A stretch of 64,000 nt of DNA from Deltaproteobacteria bacterium (GCA_017302835.1 JAFLCC010000009.1:103733-167732); one strand, 5' to 3'; positions 18,233 to 27,511 are shown, counted from the stretch's first letter. Notes: a model not told the origin generated them from the sequence alone. Made by a program: numbers and translations.

Positions 18233-18784
18233 GTGAAGAAAGAATGGATGTCATTTTTAGTTTTGGTTTTCATTGGTGTCTTGAGCCGACTTATTCCTCA
18301 TCCTTGGAATTTTACAGCTGTCACCGCCATGGCACTTTATTCTGGGGTGGCATTTAAGAAAAATAAAATATTCATGTTGGTTCCTATCGTGACTCTATTT
18401 TTGTCTGATCTTTATTTGGGATTTCATAACACTCTATTTTTTACCTACTTGGGATTTGGTATCGTAGCCATCATGTCTTCCAGTATTTTTTCTCAAAGTG
18501 AATTTTTTAGCAATGGCAAAAATATGGTACTTATGGGGGGGGTGAGTTTGATTGGTAGCCTGCTCTTTTTCCTCGTTAGTAATTTTGGTGTTTGGTTTGC
18601 TTCTGGAATTTATGAAAAAAATGCCGCAGGTTTAGTTCAATGTTTTATTGCGGCCATTCCTTTTTTAAGAATCCAAATACTGGGTGATTTATTTTATACG
18701 GGTGTTTTTGGAGTGATTTTTACGATCTTGAACGCCAAGGCTCATGGTTCGCAAAAACCAACTCACATGAAGCAACGTTTCTAA
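18233..18784 (+). CDS. DUF6580-like integral membrane protein
   Basis: A 183-residue protein with about five membrane segments and the conserved start ...RLIPHPWNFTAVTAMALYSG followed by a DLYLGFHNT loop, which I associate with DUF6580, a family of small membrane proteins that resemble substrate-binding (S) components of ECF vitamin transporters. Transport is an inference from this resemblance; no ECF ATPase genes are nearby. The start is GTG 18233 with AAGGGG five bases upstream. The gene is 78 bases after acsA and ends against a copy of the dispersed palindrome, convergent with purE. Confidence 0.7.
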   Translation: MKKEWMSFLVLVFIGVLSRLIPHPWNFTAVTAMALYSGVAFKKNKIFMLVPIVTLFLSDLYLGFHNTLFFTYLGFGIVAIMSSSIFSQSEFFSNGKNMVLMGGVSLIGSLLFFLVSNFGVWFASGIYEKNAAGLVQCFIAAIPFLRIQILGDLFYTGVFGVIFTILNAKAHGSQKPTHMKQRF

Positions 18785-18820
18785 TAGTGTATTTAAAAGC
18801 TTTTCAAACACGCTCTAGTC
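18785..18820. repeat. dispersed palindromic element, copy with one degraded arm
   Basis: Directly after the stop codon of the DUF6580-like gene and just before the purE 3' end. The right arm CTTTTCAAACACGCTCTAG matches the consensus of the family well; the left arm (TAGTGTATTTAAAAG) is degraded, though AAAAGCTTTT at the centre is itself a palindrome. It lies between convergent genes. Confidence 0.7.
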
Positions 18821-18833
18821 TACAAGCACGTCA

Positions 18834-19358
18834 TTAATTCTTTTTATTTTTTAAATTCTGGTTCATGAGTTTAACTTTATTTTGTTGAGATTTTACGAAC
18901 GCATCTAATTTCTTTGCCAGAGAAAGATCGTCTATGGCTAGAATTCTCACGGCCAATAATCCTGCGTTGTAAGCATTGTCAATGGCAACTGTGGCGACAG
19001 GAACTCCTTTGGGCATTTGACAGATTGAAAGCAAAGCATCAAGACCTTTAAGTTGACCTTGAGTGACTGGTACTCCTACGACGGGAAGTGTGGTTAAACT
19101 CGCGACCATTCCAGGCAAATGAGCAGCGCCACCAGCGCCGGCAATAATCACTTTGATTCCCTTTGATTTGGCTTGTTTTGAAAAAGTATACATCGCCTCT
19201 GGTGTTCGATGAGCTGAAACAATTTGAATTTTATAAGTGATAGAAAAAAAATCTAATGCATTCCCTGCCTCATTCATAATTTTAAGATCACTATCGCTAC
19301 CCATGATGATAGCCACTTTGGCTTTATTGGATTTAGAATTATTTTTTGAAATTTTCAT
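18834..19358 (-). CDS. purE: N5-carboxyaminoimidazole ribonucleotide mutase
   Basis: Class I PurE, 174 residues, which moves the carboxylate of N5-CAIR to give CAIR in purine synthesis. Diagnostic segments: VAIIMGSDSDLKIM with the catalytic serine-aspartate region, SAHRTPEAM with the essential histidine, AGAGGAAHLPGM and PVVGVPV. It follows purK with an 11-base gap that contains its ribosome-binding site (AGAGGA), so the two form an operon. PurK makes the N5-CAIR that PurE uses. The C-terminal tail is lysine- and asparagine-rich and somewhat longer than usual. Confidence 0.96.
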   Translation of the reverse strand: MKISKNNSKSNKAKVAIIMGSDSDLKIMNEAGNALDFFSITYKIQIVSAHRTPEAMYTFSKQAKSKGIKVIIAGAGGAAHLPGMVASLTTLPVVGVPVTQGQLKGLDALLSICQMPKGVPVATVAIDNAYNAGLLAVRILAIDDLSLAKKLDAFVKSQQNKVKLMNQNLKNKKN

Positions 19359-19369
19359 GGGCGGGTCCT

Positions 19370-20551
19370 CTATAATTTAATTTTTTTTCTTTCAGTAAGA
19401 GCTTTTTTTAGAAGGCTATTTGAATTTTTTAGTGAGTAGTTGTCAATATAATTAACATGCCCCATTTTTCGGCCACTACGATTTTCTTTCTTTCCATATA
19501 GATGTAAGAAACCTGATAAATCACTGGGAATTATAATTTCAGTATTTGATTTCCCGACTAAATTAATCATGACAAAAGAGAATTTAGCATCAGTGGTTTT
19601 TGATGGAAATTTTTTGTTATTAGTCGCTTTCAAATGTAAAGAAAATTGGTCAGCAATGGGGTAATTTAAAGAGTAATGTCCAGAGTTATGAACTCGTGGT
19701 GCCGACTCATTTATCAGGAGTCCGTTTTTAGTATTAAAAAATTCAAAAGCTAAGGTTCCGACATAGTTTTGTTTGTTCATTAAAGTTTTTATTTTTTTTG
19801 TAATAGAATTGAAATTGGGATGCTGGATTGGACCCTTGACCCAGTCGCATTTAGAATGAGACTGGAATGATTCAACCAAGGGTAAGTGATAAAACTCACC
19901 ACGAGCATTGCGAAAATACTGACAAGCCAGCTCATTTTTAAATGAAACAAATTCTTCCACAATAAAACCTTTAGAATTTAAGCTGTTAACTGGAGAGTTT
20001 TGTTTCCCAGAGAGGGTAGAGTCTAACTGAAAAATTATATTCTGATGATCTTTTAGATTTTTAGAAATATAAGTTCCATAACCATCGTATCCCCCAAATC
20101 TTTTTTTAAGAACATAACGGAAGTTAAAATATTTTCCTTTGGTTTCTATGTCAGAAACTGAGTCAATTTTAAAAAAAGGTGCTGTTGGAAGAAGAAACTC
20201 TTTAAATAAATTTTTTTGTAACCAGCGATCTTGAAGCGTTTCCATATTATTAAGCGAAGGAAAGATACCATTTTTATTAAAATTTGTTTTAGATAAAACT
20301 TTGGCTAATAACTGACAATCTATAAACTCACTCTCAAAAGTAAGTTGATCCACACTCTTTATAAATTTCAGTAAATCTTTTTCATTGTCTGCACGACCTT
20401 GAAACCATTGTTGAGTTACCTGAGCCGCAGGATCTTCCTTTGATTCAGAGAAGACATATAGGTTGACCCCTAATTCATGTCCTTTTAAGCAAAGCATGCG
20501 AGCCAACTGGCCACCGCCAAGAATTCCAATTTTAGGAAAATGCAAACTCAT
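19370..20551 (-). CDS. purK: N5-carboxyaminoimidazole ribonucleotide synthase
   Basis: ATP-grasp enzyme, 393 residues, that carboxylates aminoimidazole ribonucleotide with bicarbonate and ATP. The N-terminal GILGGGQLARM nucleotide-binding turn, the LKKRFGGYDGYGTYI ATP-grasp segment, LAFEFFNTKNGLLINESAPRVHNSGHYS (metal and substrate residues Glu, Asn, Arg, His) and the C-terminal domain are all seen. Codon use is more AT-rich and the protein more Lys/Asn-rich than most PurK. First gene of the purKE operon. The divergent upstream region holds a 23-base palindrome and a LacI/PurR-like half-conserved site, listed separately. Confidence 0.95.
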   Translation of the reverse strand: MSLHFPKIGILGGGQLARMLCLKGHELGVNLYVFSESKEDPAAQVTQQWFQGRADNEKDLLKFIKSVDQLTFESEFIDCQLLAKVLSKTNFNKNGIFPSLNNMETLQDRWLQKNLFKEFLLPTAPFFKIDSVSDIETKGKYFNFRYVLKKRFGGYDGYGTYISKNLKDHQNIIFQLDSTLSGKQNSPVNSLNSKGFIVEEFVSFKNELACQYFRNARGEFYHLPLVESFQSHSKCDWVKGPIQHPNFNSITKKIKTLMNKQNYVGTLAFEFFNTKNGLLINESAPRVHNSGHYSLNYPIADQFSLHLKATNNKKFPSKTTDAKFSFVMINLVGKSNTEIIIPSDLSGFLHLYGKKENRSGRKMGHVNYIDNYSLKNSNSLLKKALTERKKIKL

Positions 20552-20664
20552 TTAATTTCCTCATAGTTTAAAAAGCTAAAATACCGATGAGCCTGAGTTT
20601 GCATGAAAATTGATTCGGGTCAAAATATTTCTTGATTTTTTAGCAATCCAATTCAAAAAAAATG

Positions 20665-20687
20665 AGTGTTCCAAAATTTGGAGCACT
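20665..20687. promoter_or_regulatory. near-perfect palindrome in the purK divergent region, candidate operator
   Basis: AGTGTTCCAAA, one base, TTTGGAGCACT: 11-base arms with a single mismatch. It sits 114 bases upstream of purK between divergent genes, with no run of T on either side, so an operator is more likely than a terminator. The binding protein is unknown. Confidence 0.4.
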
Positions 20688-20712
20688 ACAAAGATTTGAT
20701 TTTATTCTATTT

Positions 20713-20726
20713 TGCAAACGCTTACA
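20713..20726. promoter_or_regulatory. LacI/PurR-type site, imperfect
   Basis: TGCAAACGCTTACA has the central CG and a complete left half of the LacI-family operator TGCAAACGTTTGCA, with the right half matching at four of six bases. The location upstream of purK makes a purine repressor site conceivable. No LacI-family gene is in this window, and a single site could arise by chance. Confidence 0.25.
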
Positions 20727-20730
20727 GCTT

Positions 20731-20750
20731 ATTAAACACGCTCTTAGTCT
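20731..20750. repeat. dispersed palindromic element, partial copy (one arm)
   Basis: TTAAACACGCTCTTAGTCT matches the right arm of the palindrome family, including the outer TTAGTCT also seen beside the copy at 18785. No left arm is recognisable. Unlike the other copies it lies between divergent genes, upstream of the M14-type gene. Confidence 0.5.
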
Positions 20751-20824
20751 AGTGTAAAGTATTTGAAAGAAAGTAATTAAGTTTTTTAGACAAACATATT
20801 GAATTTTTTTCCACGCCTAATAAG

Positions 20825-21877
20825 GTGGACACCGCTCTAGGTATTAACGACAATGTTTATATAATGATTCGAAATAAATTACCTGAATTAGAACTTATTG
20901 AAACGATTAAAGACCAAATTCAAGAATTTGCTAAAGTAGAAGTTATTGGAGAGTCTCAGGAGAATAATTTACGCTTGCCAATTCATAAAATAACTTTTGG
21001 AAATCCAGATCCTACGGCGCCTGTTTTGGGTTTAATTGGCGGCGTTCATGGTTTAGAGCGTATTGGTTCTCAAGTTTGCATCGCTTTATTGCATTCGTTA
21101 AGCCAACTAAATTTGTGGGATGAATCGATTAAGAAAAGTTTAGAAAAAATAAGAGTTTTTTTTATACCAGTGGTAAACCCAATCGGGATTTTGAAAAAAA
21201 GAAGATCGAATCCACGAGGTGTTGATATTATGAGAAATGCTCCCATAGAAGCTGAGGATAAGGTTCCCATGTTCCTTGGTGGACAAAGAATTTCCAGTCA
21301 GTTGCCTTGGTATCGGGGATTTGGTTTAGAGCCAGAAACAAAAGCCTTAATTGAGTCGGTTCAAAATGAAATTTCTAAATCAAAGGTTTCACTGGTTGTG
21401 GATTTTCATTCAGGATTTGGTTTTCAAGACCAAATTTGGTTTCCCTATGCCAAATCAAAAAAGCCAATTAGGGATATTTCCTATGTCCATGCTCTTACTC
21501 ATTTGTTAAATATAACCTATCCAAACCATTTCTATAAAGTAGGGCCTCAAGCTTATCTCACTCACGGGGATGTGTGGGATTATCTTTATGATTGGCATCA
21601 TCAACGAGACGGAAACCAAGGGTTGTTTATACCTTTGTGTTTGGAAATGGGCTCATGGATGTGGGTAAAAAAAAATCCAATGCAAATTTTTTCTATTGAG
21701 GGTCCATACAATCCAATTAAAACCCATAGATATAAAAGAGCTCTCAGAAGGCACAATACCTTTTTTGAGTTTCTTATCAGGTCTTTGTATTCAAGTCAGA
21801 GCTGGGCTAACTTAAACAGCGATCAATTGAAAAAACATCACGAACAAGCCATGGTAAAGTGGTATGGAAAAAAGTAA
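20825..21877 (+). CDS. M14-family zinc hydrolase (succinylglutamate desuccinylase/aspartoacylase-like)
   Basis: A 350-residue cytoplasmic protein with the zinc-carboxypeptidase fold. Zinc ligands are visible: His75 and Glu78 in VHGLERIG and His195 in DFHSGFG. The segment VVNPIGILKKRRSNPRGVD is the substrate-binding loop of the M14/AstE group. It could be a peptidase or a deacylase; the sequence does not separate these. Two starts are possible: GTG 20825, used here, and ATG 20864; neither has a clear ribosome-binding site, so the first 13 residues are uncertain. Its last 14 bases overlap the downstream alpha/beta hydrolase gene, suggesting joint function. Confidence 0.75.
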   Translation: MDTALGINDNVYIMIRNKLPELELIETIKDQIQEFAKVEVIGESQENNLRLPIHKITFGNPDPTAPVLGLIGGVHGLERIGSQVCIALLHSLSQLNLWDESIKKSLEKIRVFFIPVVNPIGILKKRRSNPRGVDIMRNAPIEAEDKVPMFLGGQRISSQLPWYRGFGLEPETKALIESVQNEISKSKVSLVVDFHSGFGFQDQIWFPYAKSKKPIRDISYVHALTHLLNITYPNHFYKVGPQAYLTHGDVWDYLYDWHHQRDGNQGLFIPLCLEMGSWMWVKKNPMQIFSIEGPYNPIKTHRYKRALRRHNTFFEFLIRSLYSSQSWANLNSDQLKKHHEQAMVKWYGKK

Positions 21878-22610
21878 TCGTCAGTGGCTTTTATTAAGAG
21901 GTCTTACGCGAGGGCAATTTCATTGGGGAGATTTTCCTCAGAGGCTGCAAAGTAAATTTCCAAAAGATGAAATTATATTAATAGATTTGCCTGGAAATGG
22001 TTACCGTTATTCTGAAAATAGTCCATTTTCAGTGAGGGAATACACAGATGATTTAAGATCTAAATTCCAAAATAAAGGTAAACTTCATATCATTGCGTTA
22101 TCTTTTGGGGCCATGGTAGCTATTAATTGGTTAGTCTGTTTCCCGACTGAAATTACTAAGGCCTATCTTGTAAATACTTCATCAAAGGGAATCTTGCCTT
22201 TTTACAAACGATTATTACCTAAAAATTATCTAAAAATTTTTCAAACTCTGTGGCTTTCTAAATATCATAGGGAAAAGATGATATTAGAAATGACTTCAAA
22301 TAATCTTGAAACTCAAAGAAATTCTATCTTAAAATTCGAGAAATTTGCAGAGCTCTATCCAGTCACAGGTAAGAATCTTTATAGACAATTAGTGGCTTCA
22401 GGTAATTTTGTTTTTCCAGAGGCAATTGAAAAGGAAAAAATAGGGTTATTTGTATCCACAAATGATCGATTGGTTAGTTCTGAAAATACCCTTGCTCTAG
22501 CTAAAAAGTGGAACATCATCCCCATCGTGCATCCTTGGGCAGGTCATGACTTAGTTCTTGACGATCCAGAGTTTGTCCTGTCGAATTTAAATCCTACTAC
22601 GGCGGGCTAG
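21864..22610 (+). CDS. alpha/beta hydrolase
   Basis: A 248-residue alpha/beta-hydrolase fold protein. The nucleophile elbow is ALSFGAM (Ser80, with alanine in place of the first glycine), the acid is probably Asp in STNDRLVS, and the histidine lies in AGHDLVLDDP close to the C-terminus. No signal peptide, so it is cytoplasmic. It overlaps the M14-type gene by 14 bases, hence translational coupling. Substrate unknown: esterase and BioH/MenH-type roles are all compatible with this fold. Confidence 0.75.
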   Translation: MEKSNRQWLLLRGLTRGQFHWGDFPQRLQSKFPKDEIILIDLPGNGYRYSENSPFSVREYTDDLRSKFQNKGKLHIIALSFGAMVAINWLVCFPTEITKAYLVNTSSKGILPFYKRLLPKNYLKIFQTLWLSKYHREKMILEMTSNNLETQRNSILKFEKFAELYPVTGKNLYRQLVASGNFVFPEAIEKEKIGLFVSTNDRLVSSENTLALAKKWNIIPIVHPWAGHDLVLDDPEFVLSNLNPTTAG

Positions 22611-22747
22611 TCTAAGGTAATGCGGCTTATGTCATGCGACTAGACAGAAGTTTTTACAAGTCATGTCGATTTTGGTCGAATTTAGGTCGTAACGCAATCA
22701 ACTATTGACTCGAGTTAAAATTCCATTTTTACTTCCAACAACTTGAT

Positions 22748-24193
22748 ATGAGAGAATTTTTAAGGATGTTGGTTATCAATAAAAAAGTTAATTTTTTTAT
22801 TATTATTTTGTTTATTTTTTTGGGTATTCAGACTCAAGCGTCGAATTATTCTTCTCAGTTTATGTCTCTGGATGCTATCTCAAAAAGTGTTGATCATGGA
22901 ACAGTTTTTGGAGTTCTTCGTTTTGAGACGATGGATTACTTTACCAAGATTCCAGAACAGGAAAATTTAAACAGACAACAGTATTTATCAACACGTTTAG
23001 GTTTTATATCTCCAAATATAGAAAATAGCTTTGGTTATGGAGGTGATTTTCAGGCAGGAAAGTTTAATTACGGTACTTCTAATTATTCTGTCCAAGAGTT
23101 GTATAGTTTTTTTCAATTTGATAAAAATTTTAAAATAATTGGCGGCAGAAAAAAATACGATTGGAACTTTCTTGATTCTTATTGGAAGACAAGTTTTTGG
23201 CAGCCAAATTATGCTTTTGATTATTTAAGGCCTGAAGAACAAGGTTTATTTGGAGTCTTTTTCGAGTATCAAAATCCTGAATTTCAATTCGTAACCTACA
23301 CCACTCCCATGTTTATTCCCAATATGGGAATAGATGTCCGCGAAGAGGGTGGAGAGTTAGTCTCTGAGAGTCGTTGGTTTAGACAACCTTCAGATAAGTA
23401 TGATTTAAATGGGAAAATTAAATCCATAAGGTATAAATTATCGGTTCCTGAGATCAGAAATTTAGTATCCAAGCCTGGTGCCGGAGTAAATTTGGGAATT
23501 GGTAATAAAAATGAATCATGGTGGATAAGTCAAAGTTTGGGTTATAAACCTGTTAATGAATTGATCTTAAAAAGGGAAGGTTATTCCCCGACAGATGTTA
23601 AGGCTGTCAATGTACTTGTTTCACCAGACGTCGTTTATCATTCTCTATACTCTATTGATTTGGGTTATACCTTTCAAAGTTTCAGATTTATTGCCTCTTA
23701 TCTTGAGGATAATCCAAAGGATAAAATACCAGATAAGGGGTGGGTCATACAAAAGTTACTCCCAACAAAAGCCTATTCTTTAATGATCGAAAACAATGTC
23801 GAATCTGAGATTATTAAAAATTTAAAAGTACAGTTAGGATATTTAAGAATATTTGGAAGCGAGATTGTTGATATTGATTCTGAAGGAAATAGAGACGTTT
23901 TTACTCTTTTTGATATCAGAACTAAATTCAATAATTCCATTATGTTAAAAGGGCAAGGGCAAGTTTTTTCGATTTTTAGAAAGTCTATTATTACTAAACT
24001 ATCCTACTTAAAGGACTTCAATCAAAATGGTTCTTTGGTTAATGCTGAATTTCAGGTTTTTCCTACAAAAAAATGGGCAATCTTGCTAGGCGGAGATTTT
24101 ATTTCTGTAGATGAAGAAAATAGTTCCTCATCCTTTTTGAATCAGTATCGAGCTAATGATAGGGTATATGGTGGGGTAAACTATGTTTTCTAG
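22748..24193 (+). CDS. putative outer-membrane beta-barrel protein
   Basis: A 481-residue exported protein: signal peptide in the first about 31 residues (cleavage near TQAS), then a long region of alternating aromatic strands and polar loops, ending VYGGVNYVF, an aromatic C-terminus suited to outer-membrane insertion. No family recognised; general shape is like a porin or a DUF-type outer-membrane protein. An upstream ATG eight codons before the second methionine keeps the same signal peptide. Its last 11 bases overlap the EF-hand lipoprotein gene, so both are made together and may form an envelope complex. Confidence 0.7.
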   Translation: MREFLRMLVINKKVNFFIIILFIFLGIQTQASNYSSQFMSLDAISKSVDHGTVFGVLRFETMDYFTKIPEQENLNRQQYLSTRLGFISPNIENSFGYGGDFQAGKFNYGTSNYSVQELYSFFQFDKNFKIIGGRKKYDWNFLDSYWKTSFWQPNYAFDYLRPEEQGLFGVFFEYQNPEFQFVTYTTPMFIPNMGIDVREEGGELVSESRWFRQPSDKYDLNGKIKSIRYKLSVPEIRNLVSKPGAGVNLGIGNKNESWWISQSLGYKPVNELILKREGYSPTDVKAVNVLVSPDVVYHSLYSIDLGYTFQSFRFIASYLEDNPKDKIPDKGWVIQKLLPTKAYSLMIENNVESEIIKNLKVQLGYLRIFGSEIVDIDSEGNRDVFTLFDIRTKFNNSIMLKGQGQVFSIFRKSIITKLSYLKDFNQNGSLVNAEFQVFPTKKWAILLGGDFISVDEENSSSSFLNQYRANDRVYGGVNYVF

Positions 24194-27100
24194 AAAAATA
24201 GGATATAGGTCTCTACACAAGATAACTTGGATACTTACACCTGGTCTTTTAATTATCACTTTATTTTTCATAAGTTCTTGTAATTTAAAAATCGGCGAAA
24301 AACCACCTGAAAAAAATATCCCTGGTTTCAAAACAGATACTTGTTTAATTAAAGCAACCAATCTTTTTTCAGAATATTTCAAAGGTGAATCGAATGAAAG
24401 TGATATTAAGTCTTCTTGGGATTGTTTCGCATCCATGGTGGTTACTTTTCAAAAAAATGTAAGATGTAATAAAATTAATGAGTGTACTCCTGATGAATTA
24501 TCTAAATTTGTCGAAGATAATTTTTTAGAAGAAGATGGCAAACCTGATGACCAGCAGAAAAAAATTAGCCCAGAATTAAAAAAACAACTTATGAAAGTTA
24601 AAAAACTATTTCTTGGTGGTCGTCTAGATTATATATCTCCGACAGAGTTTGATTTGTTAATAAAGCTAATGAATAACCTCAAGTCCTTATTCGTTGAGCT
24701 TAACCCGTCAATGAAAATATTAACTCTAAATTGGGAATCGAAACTACAATCAGGAGATGTAACCCTTCAAGACTTTAGTTCGGTAAATACAAATTTTGTT
24801 AATGTAATTCAGAAATTCAGTAATCTAATTTTTAAAGCTGAAAATGAATATTTTTTTGATGATTTTTATTCATTTTTATCAGAAGTGACACATTTTACAC
24901 AGAGTTCAACATCTTGGCTAAGTAAGTTGGCAGAATTTATACCACTTGTTAAAAAAATGAAAAAATCAATAACTGGTGGAAGTGAAGAGTCTGTAAAAAA
25001 CAAAGAGTGGGACCTATTATTATCGTTGGGTGGAAGAGGCTATCTTCAATTCTTAAGATATTATTATTTTATAAAAAATATCAATCCTGAGTTTACAAGT
25101 TTAAAATTAGCTTACTATGCGAAAACGATAGAAGAATCATTTTTGATATTTTATGACTTATTAGATGGAAAAGACTCGCATCGTATTTCCAAAGAAGAAA
25201 TTGATGAAATACTTGCTAGTTTTTCAAATATTTGGAAAGACTTCAAATCTTCCCCTGAACTGACAAAAGAATTAATGAAAATAAAAAAAATCATTATCGG
25301 GGGTGGGGTTGAAAGTATAGAAAAAGAGGAGTTTAGAAAAGCACAATCAAAAGTGACAGCCATAAAGGAAGTAGTTGAGGACTTAGTTCGGTATTATCAG
25401 CTATATGGTTTAACATGGAAACCGGACCTTCTGACAAAACAAGAAGCCGAAAAAGAATTTCAAGATGCCATGAAGAATTTTGAGTCCATGATTGATAAAA
25501 TAATAAACAATGTTAAATTTGAAAGTGGATATAGTTATAGCGATTTTTTATCCTTAGTGAAAGAATTTGAAAAAATATATTCAAGAAAAGAAGCATCACA
25601 AAAATTTGAGGTTATACTTAATAAGTATTGTGGATTAGTTCAAATAGGTGTGGATATTTTAAGTGATAAAAATAATTTTGATTTGGGTTATAAATGCAAT
25701 ACTCTAGCAGTTTCATCTAAGGATCTTGCTGTCTTGTTTAAAAAAACTAGTGAAATATACGCACAAATTCTAAATTATTTCTATTTTATAAGAAATAAAA
25801 ATTTTTATAAAACAGGAAGCGAATATCAAAGTAAGTTTAGAGATCTTCTTTTAAAATCTTTGGATTACTTAGAATTAGTGATTTCAGATAGAAAATTAAA
25901 ACTAATATCTTATAAAGAAATGGATGGTATTTTTTCCGAGGGAATTCGATTAAATATTATTCCCAATATGATTAAATCAGAGTCTTTCAATAAGATATCA
26001 AGAGCATTGCTAGAAAAAATATTTATAGATCCTGAATTAATCAAGATGAGACAAAGAATAGTAGGAATTGAGCCTAGTCATATTAGTATGATGAAGAAAG
26101 ATTTGTTAAATTACACCCAATTGAACCTCTATTTCAATTTGCTTTACGAAAACAAAATAAACAATAGTTTCAATTACGATTTTTTTAATGAAAATATAAA
26201 AAATGTGATAAAAATCTCTTCTGATTCCTATCTAGTCAGTGGGGCACAAGAATTTCTGAAACATTTTAAGTCTCCTTATCCAATTTTAATTAATGAAGAT
26301 CGAAAAGCATTTTTAGATGAAAATCGAAACCCAGTTTTTAATTTTGAAGGTATTCAACAGATGAATTTAAGTCGATTTTTGGCGGGACTGATATTGAGAT
26401 CCTATTCTCATAAAATTGATGGGAAGACCTTTAATATTGGATTAATGAAATGTGAGTTTAAAGAAGCTTTTAGAGATGTAAGACCGCTTCTTATTGACTT
26501 GGATATACTTAACTCTAACACGACGGATAGTTTTATTGATTCCCGTTTTTTGGAGGGAAATATTTTTCTTCCCAATTCAGATGGAAATGATGAACTTTCT
26601 TTTCAAGAGGTTGCTGATCTTTCCAACTATATTTTTTCAGGAATCAACATTCAGTCAAAGATTAAAGAAAAAGTCATAAAAAAATGTAATATTTCAAACG
26701 AGAATAGTTTAGAATACGTAGACTTATCTTGTTTAAGAGAAACCTATGATGGTAATTTAAGTGAAATATTTCACTCAATGCCAAATTACTTAAAATATAT
26801 TGAAAACATAAAAAAAGAAAATCCGATTGTTTGGCAATCTACTTTTTTTAACAGTCTAAAGGCTTCAGGTTATACATCAAATAGCGATACTAAAGTTTCA
26901 ATTTCGGATGCAAATGTATTGCCTCATATGTTTCAATATAGTGAAACCATCTTCTTAAAGTTTGATAAAAATAATGATGGTTTTATTGATAAAGAAGAAG
27001 GTTTTTTAGCATTTCCTACTTTTGAAAAATTACTAAAGAAAGTAGCTCGAAAACAAATTGAAAATGGTGTCATTGCAGAGAGTGAGTTTTTACCTTTATT

Positions 27101-27341
27101 TACCTACATTTTAAAATATAAAGATATACCTTCCTGTGAAAAACCGTTTAAACTTTTATGTCTTTTGGAAAAGGATATTAGAAGATGGTTAGATTGGAAG
27201 AGTAATTATAAAAAGACAAATTACAAATTAAGTGTAGATAGATCTGAACTAGCAATAATTCTAGGGTTGATTGCAGATCTGGTCAGCTCGTCGCCGTCAG
27301 TTCAAGAAGATTCCAAACTTAAAAAAGAAGAATGTAATTAG
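24183..27341 (+). CDS. large lipoprotein with EF-hand and degenerate EF-hand-like repeats
   Basis: A 1052-residue lipoprotein: hydrophobic signal, lipobox FISSC with the lipidated cysteine at residue 33. One canonical EF-hand loop is clear near residue 926 (DKNNDGFIDKEE, all ligands in place) and a second near 798 is good (NSDGNDELSFQE). Degenerate versions keeping the hydrophobic position 8 and glutamate 12 recur near residues 144, 266, 328 and 372, several after a lysine-rich lead such as MKVKKLF or MKIKKII and a Gly-Gly. The protein is otherwise helical, Lys- and Asn-rich. Function unknown; calcium-dependent surface structure is a reasonable guess. Overlaps the upstream barrel gene by 11 bases. 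Confidence 0.78.
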   Translation: MFSRKIGYRSLHKITWILTPGLLIITLFFISSCNLKIGEKPPEKNIPGFKTDTCLIKATNLFSEYFKGESNESDIKSSWDCFASMVVTFQKNVRCNKINECTPDELSKFVEDNFLEEDGKPDDQQKKISPELKKQLMKVKKLFLGGRLDYISPTEFDLLIKLMNNLKSLFVELNPSMKILTLNWESKLQSGDVTLQDFSSVNTNFVNVIQKFSNLIFKAENEYFFDDFYSFLSEVTHFTQSSTSWLSKLAEFIPLVKKMKKSITGGSEESVKNKEWDLLLSLGGRGYLQFLRYYYFIKNINPEFTSLKLAYYAKTIEESFLIFYDLLDGKDSHRISKEEIDEILASFSNIWKDFKSSPELTKELMKIKKIIIGGGVESIEKEEFRKAQSKVTAIKEVVEDLVRYYQLYGLTWKPDLLTKQEAEKEFQDAMKNFESMIDKIINNVKFESGYSYSDFLSLVKEFEKIYSRKEASQKFEVILNKYCGLVQIGVDILSDKNNFDLGYKCNTLAVSSKDLAVLFKKTSEIYAQILNYFYFIRNKNFYKTGSEYQSKFRDLLLKSLDYLELVISDRKLKLISYKEMDGIFSEGIRLNIIPNMIKSESFNKISRALLEKIFIDPELIKMRQRIVGIEPSHISMMKKDLLNYTQLNLYFNLLYENKINNSFNYDFFNENIKNVIKISSDSYLVSGAQEFLKHFKSPYPILINEDRKAFLDENRNPVFNFEGIQQMNLSRFLAGLILRSYSHKIDGKTFNIGLMKCEFKEAFRDVRPLLIDLDILNSNTTDSFIDSRFLEGNIFLPNSDGNDELSFQEVADLSNYIFSGINIQSKIKEKVIKKCNISNENSLEYVDLSCLRETYDGNLSEIFHSMPNYLKYIENIKKENPIVWQSTFFNSLKASGYTSNSDTKVSISDANVLPHMFQYSETIFLKFDKNNDGFIDKEEGFLAFPTFEKLLKKVARKQIENGVIAESEFLPLFTYILKYKDIPSCEKPFKLLCLLEKDIRRWLDWKSNYKKTNYKLSVDRSELAIILGLIADLVSSSPSVQEDSKLKKEECN

Positions 27342-27435
27342 AAACAGTCCAACTTATTTTAAGGGAGTTCCTTATCCTATACCTTTGGTCAGTATAATTT
27401 TTTTTTAAAAAATCCGAAATAATGGAACCATTGTA

Positions 27436-27481
27436 TTAGGGTGTGTTTGAAAAATCTTAAACCATTTCAAACACACTCTAT
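27436..27481. repeat. dispersed palindromic element, complete copy
   Basis: Arms GTGTGTTTGAAA and TTTCAAACACAC are perfectly complementary over 12 bases around a 12-base loop. Compared with the family consensus, the C-G pair in GCGTG/CACGC is changed to T-A in both arms, a compensatory change. It lies in the 170-base gap between the EF-hand lipoprotein gene and the MBOAT gene, about 95 bases after the stop. Confidence 0.75.
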
Positions 27482-27511
27482 GATCTGTGCCATAATCTAA
27501 AGGGAGTTAGG

